From assembly GCA_043744215.1 (NCBI GenBank), contig JAYTVC010000032.1, positions 12,245-76,244 of the forward strand: a stretch of 64,000 nucleotides of DNA. The letters are read 5' to 3'. Position numbers and translations under genes: made by a program. The stretch's first letter is position 1, and the number at the start of each line of letters is the position of its first letter. The notes beneath the pieces were generated by a model. It had not been told where the DNA came from and ran no database searches. It saw only the letters and a program-made list of their open reading frames with translations. This document shows, piece by piece, positions 52,815 through 62,355 of this stretch. The DNA is from JBEEJL01 sp043744215. Its GTDB lineage: Bacteria > Pseudomonadota > Gammaproteobacteria > Burkholderiales > JBEEJL01.

Positions 52815-53429
52815 TCAGGTTGCGGAAACTGGTTCCAGGCTTTGCCACATATACCAGCACGCCACCGTGCGCCACGGTTCCCACTGTTTAGCGATGGAAC
52901 GCATTTTCAGTTTGGATAACGGCCGGTCGTTATTGTAATGCAAACGCATCGCGCGTTGCAGGCCCACGTCATCCAGCGGCAGCACATTCGGGCGGCGCAA
53001 ATAAAACATCAAAAACATTTCTGCGCTCCAGCGGCCGATGCCTTTGACCTGCGTGAGTTCAGTGATGACAATTTCATCGTCTTCGTGATTCCATTTTTCC
53101 GGGTCGAGCAAACCGTCATGAAAATGCCGAGCCAGGTCGTGCAGATAAATCACTTTGCGGCCAGATAATCCGCAGGCACGCAGTTTCAATTCGGTTTGCT
53201 TGAGAACGCGCTTTGGCGTCATTTCGCAGACAAGGGTTTCCGTCCGTCCCCAAATGGTTTGCGCCGCCTTGACTGAAATCTGCTGGCCGACGATGGAGCG
53301 GGCGAGCGTGGTGAACGGGTCGTCACGGTCGTTGAACGATGCCTTTGGATAGGCCTTCACCAGCTTTTTAATCACCGCATCGTTGGCCGCAAGTTCCTTT
53401 GCCGCCTGCTGCCAATAGTCTGCCGCCAT
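52815..53429 (-). CDS. AlkA-like DNA-3-methyladenine glycosylase (HhH-GPD)
   Basis: A 204-residue base-excision repair enzyme. The helix-hairpin-helix with the catalytic region reads ELTQVKGIGRWSAEMFLMFY, followed by the family VLPLDDVGLQRAM with its catalytic Asp. The N-terminal part has FTTLARSIVGQQISVKAAQT. It removes alkylated bases such as 3-methyladenine. ATG 53429 is preferred over an in-frame TTG seven codons upstream. Its C-terminus is followed by an AT-rich element. Confidence 0.93.
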   Translation of the reverse strand: MAADYWQQAAKELAANDAVIKKLVKAYPKASFNDRDDPFTTLARSIVGQQISVKAAQTIWGRTETLVCEMTPKRVLKQTELKLRACGLSGRKVIYLHDLARHFHDGLLDPEKWNHEDDEIVITELTQVKGIGRWSAEMFLMFYLRRPNVLPLDDVGLQRAMRLHYNNDRPLSKLKMRSIAKQWEPWRTVACWYMWQSLEPVSAT

Positions 53430-53552
53430 TTTTTCGCCCGTGGATATCAAGTTGCATAGAAGCAGGTGACTTTCCCTGCCAAGTTTGAAATACTCGTAGC
53501 ACTTTACCCGAAACCCTATGTTGCGAACAGGTAGGACTTGAGCGGATTTTTC

Positions 53553-55907
53553 ATGCGGCTAATCATTTTAGGTTTTGTTTTTGGCGTATGGCTGTTGCAG
53601 CAACAAGCGCTGCTGCCTGACTTGCGCTATCTATTTTTGCTGCCTGTGTTTGCCGTCACCGGATGGTTGGTTCGGCGCTTCGCGCCAAAATTTCTGCTGC
53701 TCATCACCATGGTTCTGGCGATTGCAGGCGGATTTTATTGGGCGGCTTACCACGCTCAATCGCGTTTGGCAGACAGCCTGGCTGCCGATTGGGAAGGGCG
53801 CGATATTGAATTGGTCGGCGTCGTCGCATCGCTGCCGCAATTGCGCGAAGGCGGTACCCGTTTTGAATTCGATGTGGAAAATGTGCTGACCCAGGGCGCC
53901 CATGTGCCCGCGCATATTTCGCTCACCTGGTATGCCGAGCGGAAAAACAAATCGACAGATGAGGACAAATCAGAATCCAGCGTCCCCGAAATACATGCAG
54001 GCGAACGCTGGCACTGGACGGTGCGCCTGCGCAAACCCCACGGCACATCCAACCCCGATGGCTTCGATATAGAAGCGTGGATGCTCGAGCGCAATGTGCG
54101 CGCTACCGGTTATATCCGCAGCAAAGAGAAAAACCTGCGACTCAATGCGATGGTCAACCGACCGTTTTATCAAATCGACCGTCTGCGTGAAGTTATCCGC
54201 AACCGCTATACAACAGTGCTTAAAGACAAGCCTTATGCCCCGGTGTTAATGGCACTCGCGGTCGGCGACCAATCGGCTATTGCGCAGTCGCAATGGCAGG
54301 TTTTCTGGCGCACGGGTGTCGGCCATCTCATGTCGATCTCGGGTTTGCATATTACGATGGTGGCGAGTTTATTTTACGGATTGGCCTATTGGCTGTGGCG
54401 GCAAAGCGCCGCGCTTACGTTGAAAATTCCTGCTCGCAAAATTGCCGTCATCGCGGGCATGTGTGCCGCGCTGGCTTATTCACTCATCGCCGGATTTTCG
54501 GTACCGACGCAGCGCACGTTTTATATGCTGGCTACGGTCGCGATATTTTTGTGGCTGGGCCGCACGACCGCACCGTCACGTGTGTTATGCGCCGCGCTGT
54601 TTGTCGTTGCTCTGGCCGACCCGTGGGCCGTGTTATCGCCGGGATTTTGGCTGTCGTTCGGCGCGGTGGCGGCACTCATGTACGCCAGCGCGGGCAGGGT
54701 GGGCAACAGGTCATGGCTGCGAAACGCGCTCAATGCGCAAGCGGCGGTAACATTAGTCATGGCACCTTTGCTGCTCGTACTTTTTCAACAGGTATCGCTG
54801 ATATCGCCGTTAGCCAATGCGATCGCCATTCCGCTGGTGAGTTTTGTTGTGACGCCACTCGCGTTGTTGGGCGCGATTCCGCCGCTGGATTTTTGTTTGC
54901 AGCTTGCCCATCTGGCGATGGAATATTGCATGTTGTTTCTCCAGTGGATTGCGCAACTCCCGAGCGCCGTGTGGGAAAGCCACGCACCGCCAGCGTGGAC
55001 TGCCGCACTCGGCGTGATCGGCATGTTGTGGTTGCTCGCACCGCGCGGGCTACCCGCGCGCTGGCTCGGTGCGGTGTGGGCGCTGCCGTTATTTATGCTG
55101 TTGCCGCTCAAGCCAGCGCCAGGAGATTTATGGTTGAGCGTGCTCGATGTAGGTCAGGGTTTAGCCGTCGTCGCGCAAACGCAAAACCATGCGCTGCTCT
55201 ACGACACCGGCCCTGCCTACAACGAAGAGGCCGACGCCGGCAACCGCATCATCGTGCCTTACCTGCGCGCGGCAGGCATTAAACAACTCGATGGCTTAAT
55301 CGTGACTCATACCGATTCTGATCATAGCGGTGGGGCGATTTCCGTAATGGGTACGGTGCCGACAGCCTGGCTGTCCACTTCCATGGCCGAAGATGAAGCA
55401 ATTCACGAACACGCAAACATTTCACAAAAATGTATTGCGGGACAAAGCTGGCAATGGGATGGCGTGAAGTTCGAGATACTGCACCCGACGATAGAAAATT
55501 ACGGCGAAGATGACAGGACCATCAACAACAACGGTTGCGTACTCAAAATCACCTCGCCCTACGGCAGCGCGCTACTCACGGCCGATATTGAACAGCAGGC
55601 GGAAGAAGAATTGATTGAACGCGCTGCCGACATCAAAGCCGACGTCATGGTTGTGCCCCACCATGGCAGCAAAACTTCTTCGACGCAGGAACTGATCGAA
55701 GCGGTAAATCCGAAGACCGTTATCTTCACCGTCGGCTACCGTAACCGCTTCGGCCATCCGAAAGCGGAGGTGGTAGAGCGTTACAAAGAACACCATAGCG
55801 AAATGTTTCGATCTGATGAAAACGGCGCGCTGCTGCTGCGCTTCAACCAAAGTGGCGTCGAGAAAACGCCATGGCGACAGAAGGATTTGCGTTATTGGCG
55901 GCAATAG
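53553..55907 (+). CDS. comEC: ComEC/Rec2 DNA-uptake channel
   Basis: A 784-residue protein. The N-terminal membrane segments and DUF4131 domain lead to the competence core (FWRTGVGHLMSISGLHITMV and AGFSVPTQRTFYMLA). The C-terminal metallo-beta-lactamase domain has LSVLDVGQGLAVVAQT and LIVTHTDSDHSGGAISV with its metal ligands. It conducts single-stranded DNA across the inner membrane during transformation. A TTG at 53538 is an alternative start. Complete length suggests a working gene; other competence genes are outside the window. Confidence 0.94.
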   Translation: MRLIILGFVFGVWLLQQQALLPDLRYLFLLPVFAVTGWLVRRFAPKFLLLITMVLAIAGGFYWAAYHAQSRLADSLAADWEGRDIELVGVVASLPQLREGGTRFEFDVENVLTQGAHVPAHISLTWYAERKNKSTDEDKSESSVPEIHAGERWHWTVRLRKPHGTSNPDGFDIEAWMLERNVRATGYIRSKEKNLRLNAMVNRPFYQIDRLREVIRNRYTTVLKDKPYAPVLMALAVGDQSAIAQSQWQVFWRTGVGHLMSISGLHITMVASLFYGLAYWLWRQSAALTLKIPARKIAVIAGMCAALAYSLIAGFSVPTQRTFYMLATVAIFLWLGRTTAPSRVLCAALFVVALADPWAVLSPGFWLSFGAVAALMYASAGRVGNRSWLRNALNAQAAVTLVMAPLLLVLFQQVSLISPLANAIAIPLVSFVVTPLALLGAIPPLDFCLQLAHLAMEYCMLFLQWIAQLPSAVWESHAPPAWTAALGVIGMLWLLAPRGLPARWLGAVWALPLFMLLPLKPAPGDLWLSVLDVGQGLAVVAQTQNHALLYDTGPAYNEEADAGNRIIVPYLRAAGIKQLDGLIVTHTDSDHSGGAISVMGTVPTAWLSTSMAEDEAIHEHANISQKCIAGQSWQWDGVKFEILHPTIENYGEDDRTINNNGCVLKITSPYGSALLTADIEQQAEEELIERAADIKADVMVVPHHGSKTSSTQELIEAVNPKTVIFTVGYRNRFGHPKAEVVERYKEHHSEMFRSDENGALLLRFNQSGVEKTPWRQKDLRYWRQ

Positions 55908-55978
55908 CCTGCGCAAAGCTTATCAACCGTTCAGCGCCGACGCTATAATGGGCTTAAATATTATCCAGCCCCGCGATC

Positions 55979-58144
55979 ATGAATTCTTCCCTCGAGTCGT
56001 TGCAGCAACCCCATGCGGATCGCGCCGCCGAGCTTTCGCACCTGCTACAACGCTGCGATGATCTCAAGATGTCCGCTGTGGCGCTTGCGGCCAATTGTTT
56101 GGTTGCGGACGCAAAAACAGACGATGCGCCGCGCACCCAAGCGGCTGTCGGTGCGGCGCATATCCTGCTGGATTTCAGCATGGACGCCGATTCCGTTTGC
56201 GCGGTTTTGTTGCAGGCATTGCGTTCGACCGATGTTGATGCGATCACGAAGCAATACAGTGGCAACGTTGCTGCTCTGGTGCAGGGTGTGCTCAAAACCC
56301 GCGAAGTGAGCGCGCTGTCTGCTGAAAGCGATGGCGGGAAAAATGCCGACAAGGCTGATGCCGCACGGCTTGAAGCGCTGAGAAAAATGCTGTTGGCGAT
56401 GGCAGATGATGTACGCGTGGTGCTGATTCTACTGGCGCTGCAAACACAGGTCATGCGCGATTTGGCGACGAAAACACCAGCCGAGCAAAAACTAACCGCG
56501 CGGCAAACTCTCGATCTGTTCGCGCCCCTGGCAAACCGGCTGGGTATTTGGCAAGTAAAGTGGGAGCTGGAGGATTTGTCGTTTCGTTATCTGGAGCCGG
56601 ACCTGTATCAATCTATTGCCACCATGCTGGATGAAAAGCGCGACGAGCGTGAGCAGCATATCGAGTCGGTAGTGCGAATTTTGCAGCGCGAGTTAAATTC
56701 GGAAGATGTGCATGCGCAAGTGAGCGGCAGGCCGAAACACATATACAGCATTTACAAAAAAATGCAGCGCAAGGATTTGGGTTTTAGTGATCTGTATGAC
56801 ATACGAGCGGTTCGCGTGTTGGTGGATAACGTGAAGGATTGCTACGCGGTGCTGGGTGTGGCGCACAATTTATGGCAACCAATTTCCGGCGAGTTTGATG
56901 ATTACATCGCACACCCCAAGGGCAACAATTACCGTTCGCTGCACACGGCGGTAATGGCCGAAGGCAAAACGCTGGAGGTGCAGATTCGCACCTTTGGCAT
57001 GCACCGCGATTCCGAGTTGGGTATCGCCGCCCATTGGCGTTACAAGGAAAGCGGCAAGCAGGACAAAAAGTTTGACGACAAAGTTGCCTGGTTGCGGCAG
57101 TTGCTCGATTGGCGGCAGGATGTCGGTGATGCATCAAACAGTTCGAAAAAACATTTTTTTGACGACACAATTTATGTGTTGTCGCCGCAAGGTCGTATTG
57201 TCGATTTACCGCTGGGCGCAACGCCGCTGGATTTCGCCTATAGCATTCATACCGACCTTGGCCATCGCTGCCGTGGCGCGAAAGTGGATGGGGTGATGGC
57301 GCCGCTGACCACGCCGCTGGCAAACGGCCAGCGGGTGGAAATCATCGCGGCAAAAACCGGCGGCCCAAGTCGCGATTGGTTGTTGCCGGCCAGCGGCTAT
57401 TTGCACAGCCATCGCGCCCTTGCCAAAGTGCGGCTGTGGTTTAAGCAGCAATATTTCGAGCAGGATGTGGCGCAAGGCCGTTTGATTCTGGAAAAAGAAA
57501 TGCATCGAGTTGGCGTGCACGACGCCAATCAGGTAAAACTTGCGCTGGCGTTTCATCACAAGGAAGCGGACGAATTTCTCGCCGCCTTGGGGCGCGGAGA
57601 AATCACGCCGGGTCAACTCGATACCGTACTGCGCGCGGAAAAAGCCGCAGTCATTCCAATGGAGGTGATACCTGTAGCCCGCGCGGGAAAAGCGCAGGCA
57701 CAAACCGGTGGGATCTTGATGCTGGGTGTCAACAACATCGCCACGCAATTCGCCAAATGCTGCAAACCTGCGCCGCCTGAATCTATTGTCGGTTTCATTA
57801 CCAAGGGCCGCGGCGTGACGGTGCATCGTGACGATTGCCGCAGCATCAAAAATCTTAAGCCGGAACAGCGCGAACGTCTGATGCCGGCGGAATGGGGCAA
57901 TATGGGCAAGGGCGTGTTCGCCGTCGATATCGAAATCGACGCGCAGGAACGCGCCAGTCTGTTGCGCGACATCACCGAAATGTTGTCGCGTGAAAAGATT
58001 TTTGTTGTCGCCGTTAGCACGCTCGCCAAAGCGGGGCAATGGCGATTGCGTTTGACGGTAGAAATTGCCACCATCACGCAACTCAACAGCGTGCTGAAAA
58101 TTATTCAAGCGATGCCCGGTGTGATTAGAGCCAATAGAAAGTAA
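55979..58144 (+). CDS. relA: RelA-type (p)ppGpp synthetase
   Basis: A 721-residue RelA/SpoT homologue with an N-terminal pseudo-hydrolase domain, the synthetase, TGS and ACT domains. The HD-hydrolase motif is missing in the N-terminal region, and the synthetase has GEFDDYIAHPKGNNYRSLHT, that is the EXDD form of monofunctional RelA instead of RXKD of bifunctional SpoT/Rel. RPKHIYSIYKKMQRKDLGF and DLYDIRAVRVLV are intact. The TGS region starts FDDTIYVLSPQGRIVDLPLG. It should make (p)ppGpp but not degrade it; a SpoT must be coded elsewhere. Confidence 0.95.
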   Translation: MNSSLESLQQPHADRAAELSHLLQRCDDLKMSAVALAANCLVADAKTDDAPRTQAAVGAAHILLDFSMDADSVCAVLLQALRSTDVDAITKQYSGNVAALVQGVLKTREVSALSAESDGGKNADKADAARLEALRKMLLAMADDVRVVLILLALQTQVMRDLATKTPAEQKLTARQTLDLFAPLANRLGIWQVKWELEDLSFRYLEPDLYQSIATMLDEKRDEREQHIESVVRILQRELNSEDVHAQVSGRPKHIYSIYKKMQRKDLGFSDLYDIRAVRVLVDNVKDCYAVLGVAHNLWQPISGEFDDYIAHPKGNNYRSLHTAVMAEGKTLEVQIRTFGMHRDSELGIAAHWRYKESGKQDKKFDDKVAWLRQLLDWRQDVGDASNSSKKHFFDDTIYVLSPQGRIVDLPLGATPLDFAYSIHTDLGHRCRGAKVDGVMAPLTTPLANGQRVEIIAAKTGGPSRDWLLPASGYLHSHRALAKVRLWFKQQYFEQDVAQGRLILEKEMHRVGVHDANQVKLALAFHHKEADEFLAALGRGEITPGQLDTVLRAEKAAVIPMEVIPVARAGKAQAQTGGILMLGVNNIATQFAKCCKPAPPESIVGFITKGRGVTVHRDDCRSIKNLKPEQRERLMPAEWGNMGKGVFAVDIEIDAQERASLLRDITEMLSREKIFVVAVSTLAKAGQWRLRLTVEIATITQLNSVLKIIQAMPGVIRANRK

Positions 58145-58170
58145 AAATATTGAATAAAAACAATAACATA
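58143..58170. promoter_or_regulatory. diverged AT-rich junction element at the murI start
   Basis: AAAAATATTGAATAAAAACA spans the relA stop and the murI TTG start. It resembles the elements at 35793 and 62323 but the IHF core is broken (ACAATAACATAGG). Confidence 0.3.
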
Positions 58171-58959
58171 GGTGTATTCGATTCCGGTGTCGGCGGACTC
58201 AGTGTTTTGCACGCGATACGCAAATTATTGCCGCATGAAAATCTGGTTTACGTCGCCGACTCGGCGCACGTGCCCTACGGAAATAAATCGCGCGAGACCA
58301 TTCAGCAACGCTCACTCGCGCTGACAACATTTTTGGTGGAACAGGATGCGAAGGCTGTCGTCGTCGCGTGCAATACCGCCACGGCGGCGGGCATTATGCA
58401 TTTGCGCGAAAAATTCTCTGTGCCGATCATCGGCATGGAGCCCGCTGTAAAACCTGCTGCCGCCGCGACCAGGACCGGCATCGTCGGCGTGCTGGCGACC
58501 GAAGGCACGCTCAAAAGCGCGCAGTTCGCCGCGCTGCTCGAACGTTTTGCACAGGACATTCAAGTCATCACACAACCGTGTCATGGACTGGTTGAAAAAG
58601 TCGAACAGGGATTGTTGAACGATGCCTCGACGCGCGAACTGGTCGAGCGTTACGCGAAACCGCTGGTCGAGCAGGGCGCCGACACCATCATCCTCGGCTG
58701 TACGCATTACCCGTTTTTACGCACCCTGATAGTGGATGTGGTCGGCCCTGCGATTACACTGATTGACACCGGTGACGCCGTCGCTCGGCGCGTGAGGCAG
58801 GTGATTGAACAAACCGAATTGCTTGCGGATAGAAAAACTCCTGGCACGGAGAATTTTTTTACCAGCGCTAATCCTGACGATGCCAAACGAGTGTTGCCTT
58901 TGCTGTGGCCGGGCGCGGCGACAGTGAAGTCTTTACCGCAGCAATTTGTGAGCGCCTAG
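58150..58959 (+). CDS. murI: MurI, glutamate racemase
   Basis: A 269-residue enzyme with IGVFDSGVGGLSVLHAIRKL, VVVACNTATAAGIMHL (first catalytic Cys) and TIILGCTHYPFLRTLI (second catalytic Cys). It makes D-glutamate for peptidoglycan. No ATG precedes the conserved N-terminus; the likely start is TTG at 58150, giving MNKNNNIGVF. The AT-rich codons at the start belong to a junction element. It directly follows relA by five bases. Confidence 0.95.
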   Translation: MNKNNNIGVFDSGVGGLSVLHAIRKLLPHENLVYVADSAHVPYGNKSRETIQQRSLALTTFLVEQDAKAVVVACNTATAAGIMHLREKFSVPIIGMEPAVKPAAAATRTGIVGVLATEGTLKSAQFAALLERFAQDIQVITQPCHGLVEKVEQGLLNDASTRELVERYAKPLVEQGADTIILGCTHYPFLRTLIVDVVGPAITLIDTGDAVARRVRQVIEQTELLADRKTPGTENFFTSANPDDAKRVLPLLWPGAATVKSLPQQFVSA

Positions 58960-59035
58960 GCCGGCTTGATTGCCCGCGCCGCAGGGTGAACATGAAGGTT
59001 ATGGATGCAGGTTTGCCACGCGCTTTCGGAAAACG

Positions 59036-59070
59036 AAACGGGCATTCGATTAATTGAATGCCCGTTTTTT
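59036..59070 (+). terminator. intrinsic terminator downstream of murI
   Basis: A 12-bp stem AAACGGGCATTC / GAATGCCCGTTT with an 8-base loop ends in TTTTTT on the plus strand. It lies 77 bases after the murI stop. It also faces the DUF1097 gene from the minus strand and may stop both. Confidence 0.9.
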
Positions 59071-59092
59071 ATAGCGGGTAAGCTGAAGATTA

Positions 59093-59614
59093 TTACGATT
59101 TAGGCCCAAGCATTGCACCCCCTTTTGCCGAGGCAAAACCGAACAGCGCGCCGATGATCATGGATAGTGCAACCACAACCAGGCTATTGTTGAAGCTCAC
59201 TGATGTCAAATTGGAAAGGCTGAGCATATCCTTCGTTTGCAGCAAGAACGCAAAGCTTGCGGCAAAGCCGTAAACGGTTGCGGGGATGACTGAAAACGCT
59301 TTGATATTGGCCGCCATGCACAACACAAACACCAGCACACCAACCACAATGCCAGCCCACAAGGGCAAGCCCAGTGCATTAGCGCCTGGAATCGCCAGAA
59401 TGATGACAGCAGAGAGCCACGCCATAAAACAACCGAACAAATTGCCAACGATCGTGTTCTTTAATGCGTTGGTGTCACCGCCGCAATGAAAAAAGCATCC
59501 CCAGGCTATAAACGCTGCCCAAATAAGCAGCCCGCCGCCGAAACCCAAAAACGCCCATGTTGCGATGCCACCCAAAACGGCAATGCTGACTGATAGTGCG
59601 GTAAGTGAAGACAT
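59093..59614 (-). CDS. DUF1097-family membrane protein
   Basis: A 173-residue protein with five membrane segments. The pattern WAAFIAWGCFFHCGG, then GNLFGCFMAWLSAVIILAIP and IPATVYGFAASFAFLLQ, fits the DUF1097 (YcdZ-like) family. The N-terminal Tyr/Trp/Cys pattern suggests a small transporter or channel; function unknown. AGGAGG six bases from the ATG makes it a strong start. It is convergent with murI. Confidence 0.88.
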   Translation of the reverse strand: MSSLTALSVSIAVLGGIATWAFLGFGGGLLIWAAFIAWGCFFHCGGDTNALKNTIVGNLFGCFMAWLSAVIILAIPGANALGLPLWAGIVVGVLVFVLCMAANIKAFSVIPATVYGFAASFAFLLQTKDMLSLSNLTSVSFNNSLVVVALSMIIGALFGFASAKGGAMLGPKS

Positions 59615-60090
59615 GTGATTCCTCCTGAATTATTTGTTAAGTTTGGTGAAGCTGAGTAACCAGCAGCAATATTCATGCTAGGTGGCTTAAACGCTGACCA
59701 GGCACGAATTTAGTCTGCTGCAAGACGGTAAGGCATTGTTATATGGGGGAGATGAAAAACGCCGTATGAGTAACGCCGTCGCAAATCGATACACCTGTGG
59801 CACAATTTTGTAAGACAACCATGGCTCTGGGTCCATTTATGCTGTGACGCGCAATGAATCTTCAGATTAGCTGAAGTTCGCGAAATGTGTGGAGGCACGC
59901 AATTTATGGCGCCTGCAAGAAGTCAGGCAGCGACGTGTTGATGAAATTGAATGTGGCAAAATATTCAGGCGAACGGCAGCCAAACCATCTATCAAAACGC
60001 TGCGGCCTGGAGAGAATAAAATGGATCCTAGGACTTGTTGCTTACTATTATTTCCAACAACTCAGCGCACAAAATGTTTGAGTGATGACA
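59615..60090. other. gene-free interval
   Basis: About 475 bases with no supported gene on either strand. It should hold the promoter of the DUF1097 gene. Small open frames here lack ribosome sites and any recognisable family pattern. No strong repeat is visible. Confidence 0.55.
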
Positions 60091-61512
60091 TTACATCCCC
60101 GACCGTCCAGCCGGGTTATAAGGCTTGCCGTTAACGGTCAGCGCGCCATTCTTGAATGCCAGTTTTGTACTGATCGTTTTGCCTTCACGCTGGGCAAAGC
60201 CTTGTTCGATAAAGCTGGCGATCTGCTGCTGCATTTGCGTCTGCTTCACCTGTGCCATAACGTCGGCGGGGTCTTTCGAGCCCGATAATTCCATCATCAG
60301 GCCTTCGGGCAAAGACAGGTTGGCTCCCGCTTCAAGTTTGCCCAGAAGCATGATGGGATTCGTGAGGTGCTCCGGCTTGGCGTCGACAAGTTTCACGCTA
60401 GCGCTGACTTTGGCCTCGCCGTGGGGGCTGTTAAAACTGAGGCGATCAAGGCTCAATTCCGAATTGTATTTCACCAGTTCCATCATCGGCGTTTTCATAT
60501 CTGCGAATATTTCCTCCGGCTTGATTTCGCTACCCGCCTTCAAGTTTATTTCACTGAAGTATTTCATGTACGCGCGATTCAAATTGGCAAAGGTACGTGT
60601 GTGCAGGTGCTTCATGGAAAAATCATAGTGGGCTGGCCCATATTCCTGCGCTTTTACCTGTATCGACGCCGCGCTGATTTTTGCGGCGACATCCATGAAT
60701 TCGCCGTTTATTGGCATGGCAATATCGTAAATAATATTTTTTACTTTCATGGAATCTTTGTTCGGCCCGCCTGCGACATCAACTTCCGTCAGGCTCATTC
60801 GCATGGTGCCTGCATAAAATAATTTTTCGTCGTCGAAAACCTGCGCTTGGTCGCCTTCAAGGTGCATGCCGGCGAATGTCATCACCATGTCTTTGGCTGG
60901 CTCGGAAATTTCAAGTTTGGGCAGATCGCCTTTGAAACGGTAGCTTTTCATTTTCGAGGTGAAATCCATCGCGATTTTCATACCGCCGGATGACACTTTT
61001 AGCGTTTCATCCTGATTTCCAGTGTTGAACGCCGGACTGGTCGCGGTAAGGGTTCCGCCACCGCCATAGCCCAGCACGGTGTGAATTTCCAGCGGTTTTT
61101 TATCGCCGAATATTTTGGCGAGTTCCTGTTTCGTCTTTTCATCGAAGACCAGTTCGGTATCCGCTGTCGCCGTGGCAAAGCTCGACATGCCGGGAAACGG
61201 GCCGTGCTTGTAGTGGGTGCGGAAAGTGAGTTGCGGCGATTTCACCGGCTTGCTTTCCGCATTGTCGTTATTGTCACGTCCACTCATCTTGGCCGCTTTG
61301 AGGAAATCACCCGACAACTCGAGCGTCACGGTTTCGGTCGATTCGTTAAAGCCCCGTTGATGATCCCGCTTGGCTATCTTAATCATCGGCATGTCTTTGA
61401 AAGCCTGGTACTGCTCGTCAAGCGTCGACTCAATTTGTTTTCCCGAATACCAGGTGGCACCGGCATAAGCCAGGATGGCGAGGGGAAGGGCGGCGAGGGC
61501 AAATTTTTTCAC
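60091..61512 (-). CDS. DUF945/YdgA-like envelope protein
   Basis: A 473-residue protein with an N-terminal anchor (about 4-20; AYAGATWYSGKQIESTLDEQ). The rest is beta-rich with repeated patterns typical of the DUF945 (YdgA) family, e.g. YKHGPFPGMSSFATATADTE and LPEGLMMELSGSKDPADVMA. The start codon is GTG with AAAGGA five bases upstream. YdgA-type proteins are membrane-associated; their biochemical role is not settled. It stands after the HAD gene in the same direction. Confidence 0.87.
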   Translation of the reverse strand: MKKFALAALPLAILAYAGATWYSGKQIESTLDEQYQAFKDMPMIKIAKRDHQRGFNESTETVTLELSGDFLKAAKMSGRDNNDNAESKPVKSPQLTFRTHYKHGPFPGMSSFATATADTELVFDEKTKQELAKIFGDKKPLEIHTVLGYGGGGTLTATSPAFNTGNQDETLKVSSGGMKIAMDFTSKMKSYRFKGDLPKLEISEPAKDMVMTFAGMHLEGDQAQVFDDEKLFYAGTMRMSLTEVDVAGGPNKDSMKVKNIIYDIAMPINGEFMDVAAKISAASIQVKAQEYGPAHYDFSMKHLHTRTFANLNRAYMKYFSEINLKAGSEIKPEEIFADMKTPMMELVKYNSELSLDRLSFNSPHGEAKVSASVKLVDAKPEHLTNPIMLLGKLEAGANLSLPEGLMMELSGSKDPADVMAQVKQTQMQQQIASFIEQGFAQREGKTISTKLAFKNGALTVNGKPYNPAGRSGM

Positions 61513-61635
61513 GATGTTCCTTTTTGATTGTTATCGGGTGGCTTGAGGTGCGGCCATGACGACCATACTCTAGCGCATTTTGACGTCGAAACGATGCGAA
61601 GTGCATCACAAAACGTTACACATTGCGGTGTGCAA

Positions 61636-62355
61636 TTAACAATCGAGTTGATCTGCCAAATCATTAAAATCCGTCGCATGAATATCGATGAATTTTTCGC
61701 GGGAAATATCGTTTTTGAAATTCGGGCCGTATTCCAGCGGGCGTTCCACAAACGCCGTGTAATTGCCGGTTTTTTGCGCGGCGAGCAAATCGCTTTTATG
61801 CGCGGCGACCATCAGCACTTCGTTGGTTTGCAAGCCCAACATGGAAGCGGCGGACGCATAGGCTTCGGGATCGGGTTTGTAATGATGGAATAGTTCGGCG
61901 GAAAGAATGCAGTCCCACGGCAGGCCGGCGTTTTTGGCCATGTTGGTGAGCAGGGAAATGTTGCCGTTGGACAGTGTGGTGATGATAAATTTTTTCTTCA
62001 GTCGCTTGAGGCCGCGCACCGCATCGGGCCAGGGTTTGAGGCGGTGCCAGACAAAATTCAACTGTACTTTTTCTGCTTCGCTCAAAGTGGTGATGGCAAA
62101 CTTTTGCAGAATGTCATCGAGAATTATCCGGTGCAGCGCGTCGATATTCATCCAAGGTAATTCGCCGCTGCGCACACGCTGCATGGCCGGCTGATAGCCT
62201 GCGCGCCAGGCGTCGGCGAAGGCGGGCCAATCGACGGAAAGTTTTTTACCGCGCGACAACAGGCGGCCTTCGCGGATTATGCTGCCGCGCCAGTCAACCA
62301 CGGTGCCGAAGACGTCAAATGTTAACGCGTTGATTTTATTGAATTTTTTGTTCAT
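61636..62355 (-). CDS. HAD-superfamily haloacid dehalogenase type II-like hydrolase
   Basis: A 239-residue HAD hydrolase. Motif I ALTFDVFGTVVDWRG carries the nucleophile Asp, motif II is FIITTLSNGNISLL, and YKPDPEAYASAASMLGL and LMVAAHKSDLLAAQKTG give motifs III/IV. This set is that of 2-haloacid dehalogenase type II. ATG 62355 overlaps the end of the upstream peptidase gene. The first codons (MNKKFNKIN) lie inside an AT-rich junction element. Confidence 0.92.
   Translation of the reverse strand: MNKKFNKINALTFDVFGTVVDWRGSIIREGRLLSRGKKLSVDWPAFADAWRAGYQPAMQRVRSGELPWMNIDALHRIILDDILQKFAITTLSEAEKVQLNFVWHRLKPWPDAVRGLKRLKKKFIITTLSNGNISLLTNMAKNAGLPWDCILSAELFHHYKPDPEAYASAASMLGLQTNEVLMVAAHKSDLLAAQKTGNYTAFVERPLEYGPNFKNDISREKFIDIHATDFNDLADQLDC
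62323..62350. promoter_or_regulatory. AT-rich junction element with IHF-type core, within the HAD start
   Basis: The minus strand carries AATCAACGCGTTA (62323-62335), an exact WATCAANNNNTTR match, preceded by AATTCAATAAA as in other copies. It codes for the first residues of the HAD protein, so part of the match could be due to coding constraint. Confidence 0.35.

Noticed and set aside
59889..60134. Small plus-strand protein in the gap beside DUF945
   Set aside because: No ribosome site, no recognisable family and it overlaps the end of the conserved DUF945 gene on the other strand.
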